64,000 nt of DNA from Blastobasis lacticolella (taxonomy: Eukaryota; Arthropoda; Insecta; Lepidoptera; Blastobasidae): the NCBI GenBank assembly GCA_905147135.1, contig LR990041.1, positions 11,221,907-11,285,906 on the forward strand, read 5' to 3'. The notes under the pieces were generated by a model that had not been told where the DNA came from, did no database searches, and saw only the letters and a program-made list of their open reading frames with translations. The number at the start of each line of letters is the position of its first letter. The first letter of the stretch is position 1. Shown piece after piece: positions 1 through 12,625 of the stretch. The translations under genes were made by a program, and so were the position numbers.

Positions 1-3000
1 AAGACTTTCGATTTCCACAATCAAACTTTTTTTCGTGATATTAGGTTTGGGTTCAGTCTTTTTAACCTGATGTGGTTTTTGATCAACAACGACATCAGGC
101 TTGGCTGGAGCCGTCGAATCATCGGACATTACGAAAGGAACAGGTCTTTTCTTAGATTTTAGGTGTCGACCAAGGTAATTAAGGAACTGACTACTGGGTA
201 CCTCGCCTTCTTCCTGTAATAGAGTCCATAGACTAAGGGCTTTGTCAGTGTCATTGGCTTTGCAATAAGACACCAGGAGATGGTAGAAAATGTTGGATCT
301 GTCTATATTGGACAATTCTTTAGTTGCTTCAAGGAGACCTTCTAGATATTCAGGTTTGTTTTCCTGAAAATAGAAAAATATTAAATATTTAACACTTTGT
401 GTTGTGACTTCGTGTTGAACTCCATTATTATGAATTAATAAATCACCTTTTGTACACTAGTTCCAATTTATTATACAAATTTTATTAAATTGAAACCGTT
501 TTCGAATTACTCATCTTCAGGCAATGATTTTATATTGATAATATGATTTTATGGCACTCCATGTTCTCTGCCTACCCCCAGGGTATACGGTCGTGAGTAT
601 GTTATGTAGGTATGTAATAAAATAATAGCGTACCATACGCTAAGTACTATACCTCGACGTATCTCTGGCAGGCGTCCTCGAGTCGCCGCTGCCTCGCGTG
701 CATGCCCGGCGTCTCGAGGATGCGGCGCGCCTGCCGCAGCCGCCCGCACTCCACGAACGCTAGCACCAGGTCGTGGAGGATGTTCACCTCACCGTGGATC
801 TGAAGGGGTGACACAATCATCATCCGAGCGGTTAATCCCGGCAATTCCATATTATAAACTATATCCAATGCATAGGAGAAATCCGCGCCTATTCCCTAGG
901 TCTGTAGTGGATTCGTTTTTTTATGCTAATAAGGTGGCAAACAAGCGCCTGCCTGACAGTAAGCAGTTACCGTAGCCTATGAACGCTAGCAATACCAAGA
1001 ATGTAGCTAGCGCATTGCCGGCCCCGGAAAACACAGCTCTGGCAGCAAACAGGCAGGGTCTTTCACTGCCAAATCCACTATTTAAAATAGTGTTGTTTGG
1101 CTGCGGTATTCTGTAATTATTTCCCCAGTTGGGCGGCTCCAATTCGAACAGGTAGTAAATTTACTGCGACTTGTACCAAATGCTTGGTCCAAATAGCGAT
1201 CAGCTGCTGTGACCCTATAATTGTAATGAGTGGGCAAACTTGGTTGGCGTGAGCGATATCGCGCCTGCGCCGATTTGGTCATATGCTGCATGCCCCAGGA
1301 CTACATGAGAAAAAGGTGCCTAAACGCGCCATATACGAATGGATTCATAGATAATATACATGATAGAAGAATGCAAGAGCCGAGGATGCTCAAGACTGGG
1401 CGAAGTTGAGCAGGAAAAGGACAAAAAGCGGATCTTGGCAGAGGCCTGGATTGACCGCTAGAATTATGATAATGATGGACGATGAATTTAGTATGACTTG
1501 TATTAGTCTTGCCTTACCTGTGTACTTAGATCTGCCAACCACTGTAGTTTTGTTGCGTCTTCTTTCATAATCAAAGCCTTCATTAATTCACCTTTCCAAG
1601 GAGTGCTCCTGTACAATTTGCAACACTCTTCAAATCGTTTTAGTGCACCTTCCAGATTGTCATTCAGAAGAAACACCTTTATGCTTGGACCGAGTACCAC
1701 ATTTGATGGTTTCATAAAATCATTATCAATCATCACATTAGTGATTTCTATTGTCTGCAAAATATGAGATGGTGAATAATAATAATAAATTGCTATCAAA
1801 TAAATGTTTTAGTCATACAATACTTACATTTTCTTCATTTTTCTGCTCAGCTATAGTGTTTAGTAACTGCCAGCATTTAGAATTATACATGAAACTATCA
1901 AATTCATCTTTAGATGAGTTTTCTTTTAAGAACTTTACTGCTTCTTCGAATTTGTTAACACGCACAAGTGCGTACGCCATCTGCACTGCCTTGAATTTAT
2001 TTAATTCGAATTCCGGATCTTTTGCGGCTATTTCTTTTTGGATTTGCAAAGCCTTGTCAATTTGATCATTTTCGCAATAGAACTCGAACAATTGAGCCAA
2101 AGTTAGAACGTTGAGATCAAAATTAGCAGCTTTTAGTTCTTCTAAGTAACTCTGCACTTTTTCTAAATTATTCTCTTTAATATAGGCATGTAGAAGTTGT
2201 TTTTGTATTCTGTTCAGATTCGGAACATTCTTCTTTTTTAATTGATTGAGTAAACTTTCCAAGTATGCTGCAGTCCTTGGTGTGGAGCGATTGTCGCCGC
2301 CGTAACCGGCACTGGAAACTGGAACTGGTTCTAAATCAGGAGATGTGAGCTTTAGCAGCAGTTCTGATAGCTTTGTGGACATATTTTGCCCTAAATACTG
2401 TTCTATTTCTTCAGCAGAATTTGTACTTATTCTAAGGCCTTTGGAATGGATTTCTGTTAACAACTTTTCGACTAAATCGGGTTTGCTTAGATTATTAACA
2501 GCAGTTTTGACAATGCGACCAACTTCAATAACATCTCTGTCATCATTTTTAACTTCATCAGCAACGGCATCATCTTCGACCTGTGCCATTGGAGGCTTAA
2601 TGCTTGTCACATGTAGTATAGTTACAAATGAGTCAATATCTTTAGTCTTATTGAGAGCAGTTAAGAGTGACCTGGCTATAAGAGAATATTGGCCTCTTGG
2701 GCGATATAATAAGGCAATTTTAGCTGCTTTCTCAATTTTCCCATTTTCTAAAAGTTCAACCATGAGGTTTCTTGCGCCATGAACTGGTGGTACACTTGCT
2801 ATTTGTAATTTTAGTAATATATTTTCTTCAGTGTCTTTGCCAATCAAGTAGGGTATAACATAGTCTCTAAGGGCCTCTCCTGTGGGTGGTAATCCTTCAC
2901 TAACCATGTTACGAATTATCTGCATCAGCCCTTCCTCATCCCCTTCTTTGCCTTTTTGGGCCAATAAAGGCCAATAGAAGTGTTCTCTTATTTCAAATCC

Positions 3001-5237
3001 TTCTTGTTTTAATTCTTTAAAGAGTTCTTGGGCTAATTCCACTTGACCTTGTTGCAAAGCAGCATCTGTAGCAATGAAAATTGCATTGGGAACCAAATTT
3101 TCTTCTTTCAATTCCTTGCAGGCCTTAATCAATACCTCTGGAGGTTTATTGAGCCTTAGCAGCTGTTTTACAAAGAATGCTCCTTTGAACATAGTATCAT
3201 CAGTTTTAGCTGTTTTTGGCATAGTCTTCATTATTTTCTTAGCAGTTGTTTCATGGCCTTTGTTCAGTAACCTTAGAATTAGGTTACAAACATCTTGATT
3301 GTAACCTACTCCCTTTTGAAGATGGGCAAACAATTGTTCTACTTTATCTCCATGACCACCTAAAGCTAAGTGTTCAATAACTTCCAATATGTCCTAAAAT
3401 AAATAATAAGAATCATTTTTCCAAAAATATTTTAGCATTGATAATTAGACATCAAGATATAACCAACATATTCTATATGTAAGACAAAACACTTTTTTAG
3501 GCCATATATAACAAAGAAATGCCTACAAGAATTGAGAAATAAGGCATGAATAACAAATGTAATGTAGATTTAAAATATTACTTATGGTTTATAATTTTAA
3601 CACAAATTCATCGGAATAAAGGTTTAGTTAGAAATTAGAAAACTTACCTTATCTGTTAAAATTGTGTCTTTAGCCGTAGCTGCTTGAATGATTTCATTGA
3701 CACCATCAATATCACCTTTTTTGGCATACCCACAAGCAATTAATGTGTAAGTGCGATTACTTGGCTCAAGGCCAGCACCTGCCATTGTTTGGAGCACAGC
3801 CTTAGCCCCATCAGTGTCTCCATGGAATGCATGACCCATGACAAGAGCATTTAGGACAGGTTCTGATACTGGGAAATTCAATTCTCTCATCTTTTCCAGA
3901 ACTTTTGTGGCACCTTCTACATCACCTTCTTGACAGTAGCGCCACATTAGTCTTTGGTATGTGACTCTGAAATTTAAATGTGACAAAAATATTACATGAT
4001 GAAACTTTTAAGGTACCTAAGTACAACGTATTTAAAGGTTGAAATGGACTACCTATTTGGTTGTAGCCCTTTTTTCTCTAGTTCTTCAAGAAATTTCGCA
4101 GGGGAGAATGGGTGCTCATTCTCCAAATACACTCTGAGTAAAGCATTGTAGTGGGAGATGTCCATAGGAACCCCACGCTCTGTGAGAACACTCCATATTT
4201 TCTGGACCAGGAGAGTTCTTTGTTCAGGTAATTCTTCAGGTACAAGTTCACCTATAAAATGACACACTTTTGAATTTCCAAACATGGTAAAAAATTTAAT
4301 TGAAAATTTTATGTGATAAGGAGAACTATGTGTTTTCTTTTTATTTGATTTCTTACCACAACATCTGATGACCAGGAGAGATTGGGAGCTAGTAATGTCA
4401 TTTTTGCCTCTTAGTTCATCAAATACCTCATCAATGTCTCGTTTACTGATACGTCCAAATCTTCTTACTTCAGAATCTAATCTTTGTAGTAATGGTTCTA
4501 AGCTTTCTGCTTTCTTTGTAGCATAATCTCGTATTCCGACACTGTAATTAACAATTGGTATATTTTTGGTACTAATACTGGTATAATATTAAGGCCATGA
4601 CCGTTCAAAGCATTTGTTTTATGGACCAACAGACCAAACTGGAATGCGTTGCTCATGGTATAGAGTGAATGTCAAATGACACGTTTTGGAATACGGAGCA
4701 ATGTAAAAAGTGTGAAAATGTGCTAACTATGACTTTGATTTTTGCTTATAATAAAACAGTACCTAAAGAATTTATTGGGTGATACTTTGGTTGGAGTGTA
4801 GCAAAGGGGGCGCTGACGAAACAAACCTATTGGTATCCTCTAACCGATACTTTTAGTTTCGTTACAGATCTACATATATGTATAAAAGAAATTGTAGTCA
4901 TGACTGTAAATCTTGTTTATTAACAGCTTAGGCAGACATGCAAGAAATTGGCCAGAAACTTTCACGAAGTTTTTTGTTTTCAAATGCAGTTCTCGTTGAA
5001 GGAAGAAGAGAAGCTTGCTACACCCTAACCATGAACGAGGAGCGGTGCATTTTTAAGCTTGTATCATGACACATTTTCAGATATTTTATATGCTATTGCT
5101 TACTTGTTGAAAGCACATAGAGCTTTCGGATTGACCAAAGTGTTGACTTCGGCGGTCTTCGCAGTATTCAATATCAAAGTTCTCGCCGCACCAGTAAAGT
5201 ATCGAACAAATTTTGTTGAACGCAAAAGTGATGACAT
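1..5237 (-). CDS. LRPPRC: LRPPRC / bicoid stability factor, mitochondrial PPR protein (3' end outside window)
   Basis: Minus-strand gene built from eight exons: 5237-5104, 4541-4357, 4251-4053, 3966-3648, 3393-1828, 1754-1518, 799-653 and 363 to beyond base 1. All junctions have GT-AG ends and reading phase closes throughout, giving 1050 codons so far. The first exon encodes a basic, hydroxylated leader (MSSLLRSTKFVRYF) typical of a mitochondrial presequence, which is why I chose this start. Downstream are repeated helical PPR units, for example VTYQRLMWRYCQEGDVEGA and RTYTLIACGYAKKGDIDGV, arranged as in LRPPRC (Drosophila bsf). In that family the protein binds mitochondrial mRNAs with SLIRP and protects and polyadenylates them. 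The 1566-nt central exon is unusually long. The 147-nt exon at 653-799 is much more GC-rich than its neighbours. The C-terminal part lies left of the window. Confidence 0.9.
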
Positions 5238-6034
5238 TATGTAGCTTTTCTTTAACACTTAGTAATCATTTATGGAGGCTGTTTTATTAGGAACTAAACT
5301 TCTGATACTTTATCCAAATTCGTTATCACAAATTAATTACAAAACATGCTATGAAACCAACCAACTAGGTATCAACCAAAAAAGGTCGCATTATTTTGAG
5401 GTTATTTGTTATGTCACTTTAATTTTTTTTAATACTGGAAATTTTATAACTATGGCATATTGGCCATACAGCCACGAAAGTAAAAACTAAAGATAATATG
5501 AATATAGCGTAACACTCAAAATTCTTTGGGATAAAGAAATTATCTCTTATAATATCTTCCAAAATACACTCTTTTATTAGTTCATACACCATTCACAACC
5601 AGTGACATGAAACGATTTAAATCGAGTTTAGGACACTATCGAGTCAAAAGTTTCTATACATCACTGTACATGTCGTGTTGTGTCACCAAGGACCACAAAT
5701 TATTTTTTTGCACCTATAGACGTCGCTGTACGCTGTTCAATTTCGTATTGCTATGTGATTGCTATTATGTAATACTTTGTTAGTTCCACATTGATTCGCG
5801 AAATCAGTTTTGCAGCAGTGTTTCGTTACGTATTTCTGAATCGTGTATGTGTGTGTGTGTGTAATCTATCCAGCCAACAACCCACATCGCGTATACCCAC
5901 CCAGCCACTGTACAACACAGCAATATTTTTGGCAACAGAGATCAGTCAGAGCAAAACGTAGAAAGATCTCAATTCTTCCCGTTCCATTCTTTCCTTCAGT
6001 TTAAACGAATAATCTAATCTAATCGGACGTAATT
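5238..6034. promoter_or_regulatory. Shared 5' region between LRPPRC and MDH1
   Basis: The two initiator codons (5237 on minus, 6035 on plus) are 797 bp apart, so transcription is divergent. The interval holds a short GT microsatellite near 5849-5863 and no long ORF. I see no clear TATA box for either gene. Use as a bidirectional promoter is inferred from geometry only. Confidence 0.5.
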
Positions 6035-7651
6035 ATGGTAAGTAGCCTTTTTCTCCAGTGACATTGTCTTGACCTTCCCTGCGGTTTTCATATATTTTAT
6101 AAAAAATACCAATGCAATATTTAAAAATGTGACGTCTCTTAAATTACATTTTCGATTAATTAATTTAACGCTAGCGAATATGAACAATACCTGCATCATT
6201 CGTAATCAATTCAATGTGGGGTTTTGTTTTTATCGAACGAAAGGTGTTAAGATAACGCAGCGCACTCATTAAGTTCCAATCAGATTTATTTCGTGACATC
6301 GTTTGTAGTCTAGAGTACTACCTACTATACCCGCCATAACATGGCATGTTTTTGCTGTGGTGCACCGCGAACTAAGGAACCGGATACGGCAATTGTTATT
6401 ACCGGTTCACCCGTTACCATGGTAATTGTATTCTTATTAAACTATTCAGTATTCTGTATTTCCATATTTCCTGGTTTATATTTTAACATTAAACTATAGC
6501 ACCGCGCAACAAAGTAAATTCAACTAATCGAACTATATTAATTGAAGAAGCTAAGGAATAGTTTTGCACAAAATCCAAGCAATATTACACATATTAACGA
6601 CTAAATGCAGCCATAAAACTAAACTTTTTGAACAATGGATTTAATTTTTATTTTCCAGGCTGCTCCAATCAAAGTCGTCATCACCGGAGCGGCGGGCCAA
6701 ATCGCCTACTCCTTATTGTACCAAATTGCTTCAGGGGCTGTATTTGGTCCAGAACAACCCGTAGTTCTTCATCTTTTGGATATTGCTCCGATGATGGGCG
6801 TCTTAGAAGGGGTTGTAATGGAACTTGCTGACTGTGCTCTTCCACTGTTGGCTGGTGTTGTTCCCACTGCAAACCCAGAAGTAGCCTTCAAAGATGTTGC
6901 AGCTGCCTTTTTAGTTGGAGCTATGCCCAGGAAAGAAGGTATGGAACGAAAAGACCTTCTCTCAGCCAACGTCCGCATCTTCAAGGAACAAGGCCAGGCT
7001 CTTGACAAAGTGGCTCGCAAGGATGTTAAAATCCTTGTCGTTGGTAATCCCGCCAATACTAATGCCTTAATTTGCTCTAAATATGCCCCATCGATTCCAA
7101 AAGAGAACTTCACGGCAATGACCCGACTCGATCAGAACCGTGCACAGGCACAGTTAGCTCAGAAACTCGGCGTTCCAGTGCAGGATGTCAAAAATGTGAT
7201 TATTTGGGGAAACCATTCCTCTACGCAATTCCCTGACGCTACGAATGCTCTTGTTAAAACTGGTGGCGCGGAGAAACCTGTTCCTGCTGTGATTAATGAT
7301 GACGAGTATTTGAAGTCTACTTTCGTAACTACTGTACAAAAGCGCGGTGCTGCTGTTATAGCAGCAAGAAAATTGTCTTCTGCACTGTCTGCTGCCAAGG
7401 CCGCAGCGGATCATATGAGAGACTGGTTTTTGGGAACCGGCGACCGTTGGGTGAGTATGGGTGTTGTATCTGATGGATCCTACGGCACACCTCGCGATGT
7501 TGTCTTCTCTTTTCCTGTTACTGTAAGTAACGGAAAATGGAAAATAGTTGAAGGGCTTACCATATCCGACTTCGCTCGCCAAATGCTTGATGCTACTGGG
7601 AAAGAATTGGCTGATGAGAAACAGGATGCTCTTGATGTATGTAAAGATTGA
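6035..7651 (+). CDS. MDH1: Cytosolic malate dehydrogenase
   Basis: Join of 6035-6037 and 6659-7651, giving 331 aa, the usual length of cytosolic NAD-dependent malate dehydrogenase. The first coding exon holds only the ATG, followed at once by a GTAAGT donor; the acceptor is TTTTCCAG at 6658. The enzyme interconverts malate and oxaloacetate and drives the malate-aspartate shuttle. Visible motifs, in order: the Rossmann loop [12 protein letters not shown], the arginine substrate loop [31 protein letters not shown] with the substrate-binding Arg, and the catalytic His in [13 protein letters not shown]. These match cytosolic rather than mitochondrial MDH. The second exon is uninterrupted. A longer in-frame ATG inside the intron at 6635 would add intronic residues and is rejected. 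An alternative first exon is described separately. Confidence 0.96.
6341..6421 (+). CDS. Candidate alternative first exon of MDH1
   Basis: Inside the first MDH1 intron, an ATG at 6341 opens 27 codons ending exactly in ATG followed by a GTAATT donor at 6422. Spliced to the acceptor at 6658 it would join in phase 0, replacing the lone initiator Met by a 27-residue extension starting MACFCCGAP, with a Cys-rich tip and a Val/Ile stretch before the core enzyme. Without splicing the frame runs another 25 codons to a TAG. That the exon ends on the same Met codon as the normal one-codon exon is suggestive. There is no transcript evidence here. It could be chance. Confidence 0.45.
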
Positions 7652-8055
7652 CTGAGTAATCTTTAAGATCAATTCTTTATATTTGTAAAAAATGTGTAGT
7701 TATAGGCAAATAAATGGTGTCAATAATCACTAAAGCGTCGAAATTGGCAATAATAAAGTTAGGGATAATGTGATATTTCATAATATTGCGAGATTACAGA
7801 TAGTACAGTTATGTTGGGCGTAGTATAATAGTAATATCTAGATCATTAGTCTGCCTATATGCATTTTGTTGTCAAATTCCATTCAGTTATTGCTTTTGTA
7901 TACGTTTTTATTTTTCGTATTGTTGTTTTATTTATTACATATATAGTGTGTTATTCAGAGCGTATGATAAGTTTGGTCTATTTTTGTAATTACATAATAT
8001 CTGATTGTTATTTCTATGAATAAAGTTGCTCTGTCTAACATCAAAGAGCTGTTGT
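7652..8055 (+). terminator. MDH1 3' UTR with two AATAAA signals
   Basis: AATAAA occurs at 7709-7714, 58 bp after the stop codon, and again at 8019-8024. Either could end the transcript. The stretch from 8056 to 8555 holds no ORF or repeat that I recognise. Confidence 0.55.
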
Positions 8056-8555
8056 TTCTGCTTCATCTACCTACCTATTTTATCAAGTTTCCTTTACCAT
8101 ACGTCCCGCTACTGATAACGCTATCAATTTATAGCTATCAAGTTTTATAAGAATTACTATTATATATGTATAATTGATATGGTTTGTGTGACGTCTTATA
8201 GCCGTTGAATAGATTTCAGATAAATACATGCTTCAATAGCCATAAGTTTATAAAAAAAGGCATACTGCACTGTTATAGGTACTTATAATTATTTATCTCA
8301 AAAATTATTTTAATGTATGGATTGTTATAAATGCGAAAGTTAGTAAGGAAGGGAGGGATAGGCGTTTTGATGTTTGTTACTTCTTCACGCAAAAACTACT
8401 AATCGGATTTTGATCCAATTGGCAGTAATGTAGCTCATAACCAAGAATTGCACATAAGCTATTATGTATCTCGAAATTCAACGGGAACTCGTCCTGAACG
8501 CAAAAATCTAATTTTACCCGGGCGACGTCAGGAGCAAAAGTTTGTGTATTACAAT

Positions 8556-9632
8556 TAGAGATGTAACGGATATCCGGCCACTATCCGGTATCCGGCCTAT
8601 CCGGCCATAATTTACTATCCGGCCGGATACCGGATAATGCGATAATATCCGGCCGGATACCGGATAGTAAAAAATGAATGAAAAGCCCATAAAAGTGATT
8701 TTGCTCATCGGAAATATATGCCCTTCTGTAGCAGTCGAGTGAAAAGTCGTATCAAAACGTTTAAAAACCATAAATATTAATCAAAGAACATCGGCACCTA
8801 TTCTACTCGTATCGTTGATTTGGTAGATTAGCAAACATTTTTAATAGTTTTCTGGTCTCTTCTTTTTGCACTATGCCTTTTCCATTAGCTGGAGTCAGCT
8901 CTCCTTGTCTGCTTCCTCCATTTCTTTCTATTTTGAGCAGTAGCAGCGTCAATAATATTATCCTTCAGGTCCCGTTGGTCCGCCGTCAGCCAGGTGGCGT
9001 GTCTTCCGCGTCAACGAGTCGTCGTCGCCAAATTTAGGGCTACTTGCACTAAGGTGATCTTTGGGGCAGCGGAGCACATGCTCACACCATCGCATTGAGC
9101 GTTCTTTAATTTTCGTGTGACTTTGTAACTTCCACGAGTGTGGACATTACGTACTTTGCCCAACAGGGTGACACCCGCTGATCAGCATAAATACGCATTT
9201 TTGTCGTGTGTAGTTTAGACAAGTGCTGTAATAATTTAAAGTCAATCAATATACATATTGATATTATGGATATGAAAAAATATTATCCTGGATTAAAATA
9301 TGAATTTCTCTTATATTTAGAGGAAGTATACGATGTCGTTTATCCTCCACGATGCAGTGGGCTAATGTGTAAGCCCGTATTTTGAAACTATCAATCCGTA
9401 TAAGGGCGGAAGAATTGTTCAGTTCAACGTTCAAATTATTCACATTAAAAGAACACTTTAAATTACATTAACACATGCAGTCGTATAAAGTCCCACGCCG
9501 CGATTACAGCTTGTACAAACTTGTTCAGAGACTATGACCTGTAAATATCCGGCCGCCGGATATCCGGCTATCCGGCTAGGAGACTGGCCGGATATCCGGT
9601 ATCCGGCCAAACAACTATCCGTTTCATCTCTA
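8556..9632. mobile_element. Non-autonomous hAT-type element, copy 1
   Basis: A 1077-bp insertion bounded by inverted ends TAGAGATGTAACGGATA and TATCCGTTTCATCTCTA and flanked by a perfect 8-bp duplication ATTACAAT at 8548-8555 and 9633-9640, the TSD size of hAT elements. Both subterminal zones are packed with TATCCGG and CCGGATA motifs, likely transposase-binding repeats. No transposase ORF is seen. A relative lies in opposite orientation at 43163-43984 and shares the ends and much of the interior. Confidence 0.85.
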
Positions 9633-9682
9633 ATTACAATAATCTTCTATTGCCAAAATGTTAATTAAACATAGAAAAACGT

Positions 9683-9807
9683 GCCGAGTAAGTTCGTGAA
9701 CTTAAAAACCGCGTACTTTAAATCCGTACGTCTATCGCCAACGTCGAGCCGAGTAAGTTCGCGAACTTATAAACCGCGTACTTTAAGTTCGTACGTGTAT
9801 CAGCTAC
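9683..9807. repeat. Two-copy 65-bp direct repeat
   Basis: Two adjacent units start at 9683 and 9748. Each contains GCCGAGTAAGTTCG, GCGTACTTTAA and GTACGT in the same order, with about a dozen differences. The pair ends about 140 bp upstream of the candidate orphan exon at 9947, so it could be a cis-regulatory repeat or a small tandem duplication. Confidence 0.6.
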
Positions 9808-9946
9808 TTTAGAGAAAAATAAGTGGAATATGCATCGGGTGCTTTGCGATTACACATCACATTCCATGCCCTATCGGGCGTCTATGATAACATAAAAGAG
9901 GTATAGCAATGGTACAATCTCACTTCGCTATCTTCATACCGTCAAG

Positions 9947-9996
9947 ATGCCGACGTATGACAACGCGGCGGGCGTGAACTTAAAATCTGGCTTAAA
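9947..9996 (+). CDS. Candidate orphan first coding exon
   Basis: ATG at 9947 opens 16 codons plus two bases (MPTYDNAAGVNLKSGL) ending at a good GTATGT donor at 9997. A TA-rich stretch lies 40-60 bp upstream and the local GC content is higher than the surroundings. No downstream exon in matching phase was recognised in the next 20 kb, which is mainly transposons. It may be the start of an unidentified gene or may be spurious. Confidence 0.2.
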
Positions 9997-11376
9997 GTAT
10001 GTACCTATAATAAGTAATAACACATTACACCATTTATCCTATTACCAAAAAATAAATGAACACAGGTTGGCCTTTATTATTATATTGGTTCAAAGGAATA
10101 ATTTTATTTCTGGCTTGACTTTTCATTGTTGATGGCATGTCCGAATACATAAAAGCGATGTTAAAAAAATTGGGTACACACAAACAGTTTATTTATTGCC
10201 AAAACGATTTTTCAATTGGGAATTCCAATCTGCGCCATCTATACATCTCCAGGAGAACAAGGCGAACTCTAACATAACGTCTCCATTTCTTGTCTTCACT
10301 TATCTTATGGACGCCGGGTTAGACCATGTCGACCTTTTGGAGCGTTAATCGGATTGTTATCTTTTAGTTATCATCGTTCGGTAAAATTATTCTATTTACA
10401 TTGTCACCCCGCGAAATGTGCCTGATATTATTTAATTGTCTCGGTAGAGATTTTCATGTTACCCATCTTCAGGTACCTACCTATACTGTATAAATATCGT
10501 CATAACTATGAAATCCACTTTTTAAGCGACTGATTGTTTTCGTAATCTTGGAATGACGATCAGTAAGAGATGTAATAATCACCTAATCAAAATTAGTAAT
10601 TTATGTACTTATTTTAATTCGTATCTAATCGAATGTAGACATCATTCTAAATAACGGACTACGTGCATTTTTTGTAATTTAATTTGATGGCTATCTTTAC
10701 AGGCCTAGGTACCTAATGATTTTTGCTGTCAAATATGGAACGACAATCGATAAAAATAATCATCGTTTACCTCTCTATATAACATAAAAAAGTTTGTAAA
10801 TGTACTCAATTAAAATTCCCATTGGTCTCAGTTGTAGGGTAGGTGTAGGGGAGATGTAGTGGTGGTGTAGAGGAGATATAGGGCAGGTGCAGGATTAGGG
10901 TAGGTGTAAGAGAGGTATAGGCTAGGGGTTAGGCAGGTGTAGGGGTAGGTCAACACGCGATTGAAGTCACGGCGGGGTAGTATTAATTGAAACTACATTT
11001 AGAAAAATGTGAACATATAATCTTTACCTATGAAATTGGATTTTTTCGCAATTATCTATTTACTAAAATATTTTAAACTGTACATTACATATCAAAAACG
11101 TTTTTTAAGGGTTTGAATAAACAAGACGCCCACTGCTAGGATAAATAGGCCTCCCCCAGAGATCTCTACAAAGGTCGGTATGTATGTATGTATTTTTGTT
11201 ACAAAAGTATAATTTACAAAGCAATGGCGGGGTTATCCCACAATGGGATTTCTTCCAGCAACCTTAGACCCAGGTGTTACCTGCATGAAAAATTCAGTTT
11301 CCGTCATTTACGCTAATTTCATAGGTATAATATTTACAGGAAGTATACTGACAGGGCTAAAGACGTGAGCGCATAC
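9997..11376. other. Intergenic stretch without recognised genes
   Basis: AT-rich DNA with no convincing ORF. Its only visible structure is the G-rich minisatellite annotated at 10832-10950 and a short TATG run near 11180. Confidence 0.5.
10832..10950. repeat. Degenerate GTAGG-type minisatellite
   Basis: About 120 bp of irregular GTAGGTGTAGGG-like units with strong strand asymmetry (G+T on plus). It resembles, in reverse complement, the CCTAC-type run at 49905-50130. Units are too irregular to be insect telomeric TTAGG. Confidence 0.6.
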
Positions 11377-12625
11377 CAACAAGCTCGCCTTGGCCATCCT
11401 GAACGTTGGCTCTCTGACTGGACTTGAGAGCTGGCAAACCCTTACAGGCGCCGCGTTCAGTTGGCATTACTTCAGGAACTTAGGGAATTTGGGCTAGACA
11501 CAAGCTTGTGTACATCCTCCGGATCGGCAGAAGGTAGGAATGGGGTCACTTTGGACCACTTTGGGGTGTGCGATAAATTCCGGAATGGTATAATCGAAGT
11601 GAGCGATCGACTTATAGCGATCAAGGTGCAAATTGAGTGGACAACAATAAACCTCATCAGCGCTTATGCTTTCTGTCTGGCTGCGTCTACCGAATCACGT
11701 CGACGATACCCTGCCACGTATCCCATCCTCCGAACATATTGTGGCTGATGCGGACCTCAACGACAACGTAGGCCAGAGGAGCGAAGAGTTCGACAGGACG
11801 CACAGTGGATTTGGCTAAGAACATCGAAACAGTGAAGAAAAAGAAATACTTCGATATGTATACCAATACTGAAGCCGTTGTCATAGGCATTACTAATCCC
11901 TTCCCGATTTCTGTAGGTGTTCACCAATGTTTGGTCCTGAGCCCTTATTTGTTCTGCGTTGTGCTCGATGTCCTCTCAGCTGAAATTTCGGACACGGTTT
12001 CATGGCTCTTGGATACGCTGCTGATGACATCGTCATTGTACACAGGCTTAGACTGGATTTCGAAACTGGCGTAAACACGTGGAAGGAAGTGCTAGAACAC
12101 GGCAGTTTGAAGCTGAACGTCGCAAAAACAGAGTACATGGCTAAGTTCAGCGTGGATTCAGAAACCATCCATGTTGGACACGAAGCTGTCAATAGAAAAG
12201 ATAAATTCAAATATCTCGGATACTTGCTGCATGCGTCTATTAATATCGGCCTGGATATCAGGTCCCATATCTCTGCTTGGGCCAAATGACAAGAAATCAC
12301 GGCATTTATCTGTGACGTGTGATGTTCTATGTCTGCAAAACCTGGCCGGCCGGCGATGACAAAGCAAGTCCGTAACTAAATGAAAATGCTCCGGTGGATG
12401 TGCGCTGTTACCACACTTGACTAAATACGTATTAAGTACATCCGTGGCAGTCTTCGAGTGAGCGATATTGAGGATAAGAAATAGGTACCTAAACCTGCTC
12501 GAAATAAGGTCCCGAATGCGACACCAGAAGCGGTGGATATCGCTGAATCAAAAGCAAGAGCCAACGGCTTACGACGCGACGATGCCGAAGATCGGATGAA
12601 AAAGTCGTTAGTTAAAAAAGTCGTC
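11377..12625 (+). pseudogene. Decayed RTE-like non-LTR retrotransposon fragment
   Basis: Broken reading frames match in order an AP-like endonuclease start (LNVGSLTG, then GSAEGRNGV, FRNGII, SDRLIAIK, NLISAYA), a reverse transcriptase remnant (GYAADDIVIVHR, KFKYLGYLL) and the LINE C-terminal tail (AESKARANGLRRDDAEDR). Frameshifts, stops and large internal gaps separate the blocks. The endonuclease block is clearly related to the minus-strand copy at 57850-59160. Dead copy. Confidence 0.8.

Noticed and set aside
6635..6658. MDH1 start at the ATG at 6635
   Set aside because: It would translate intron sequence including the polypyrimidine tract; the spliced ATG at 6035 gives the normal N-terminus.
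10832..10950. Interstitial telomere
   Set aside because: Insect telomeres are TTAGG; units here are irregular GTAGG/GTGTAGG.
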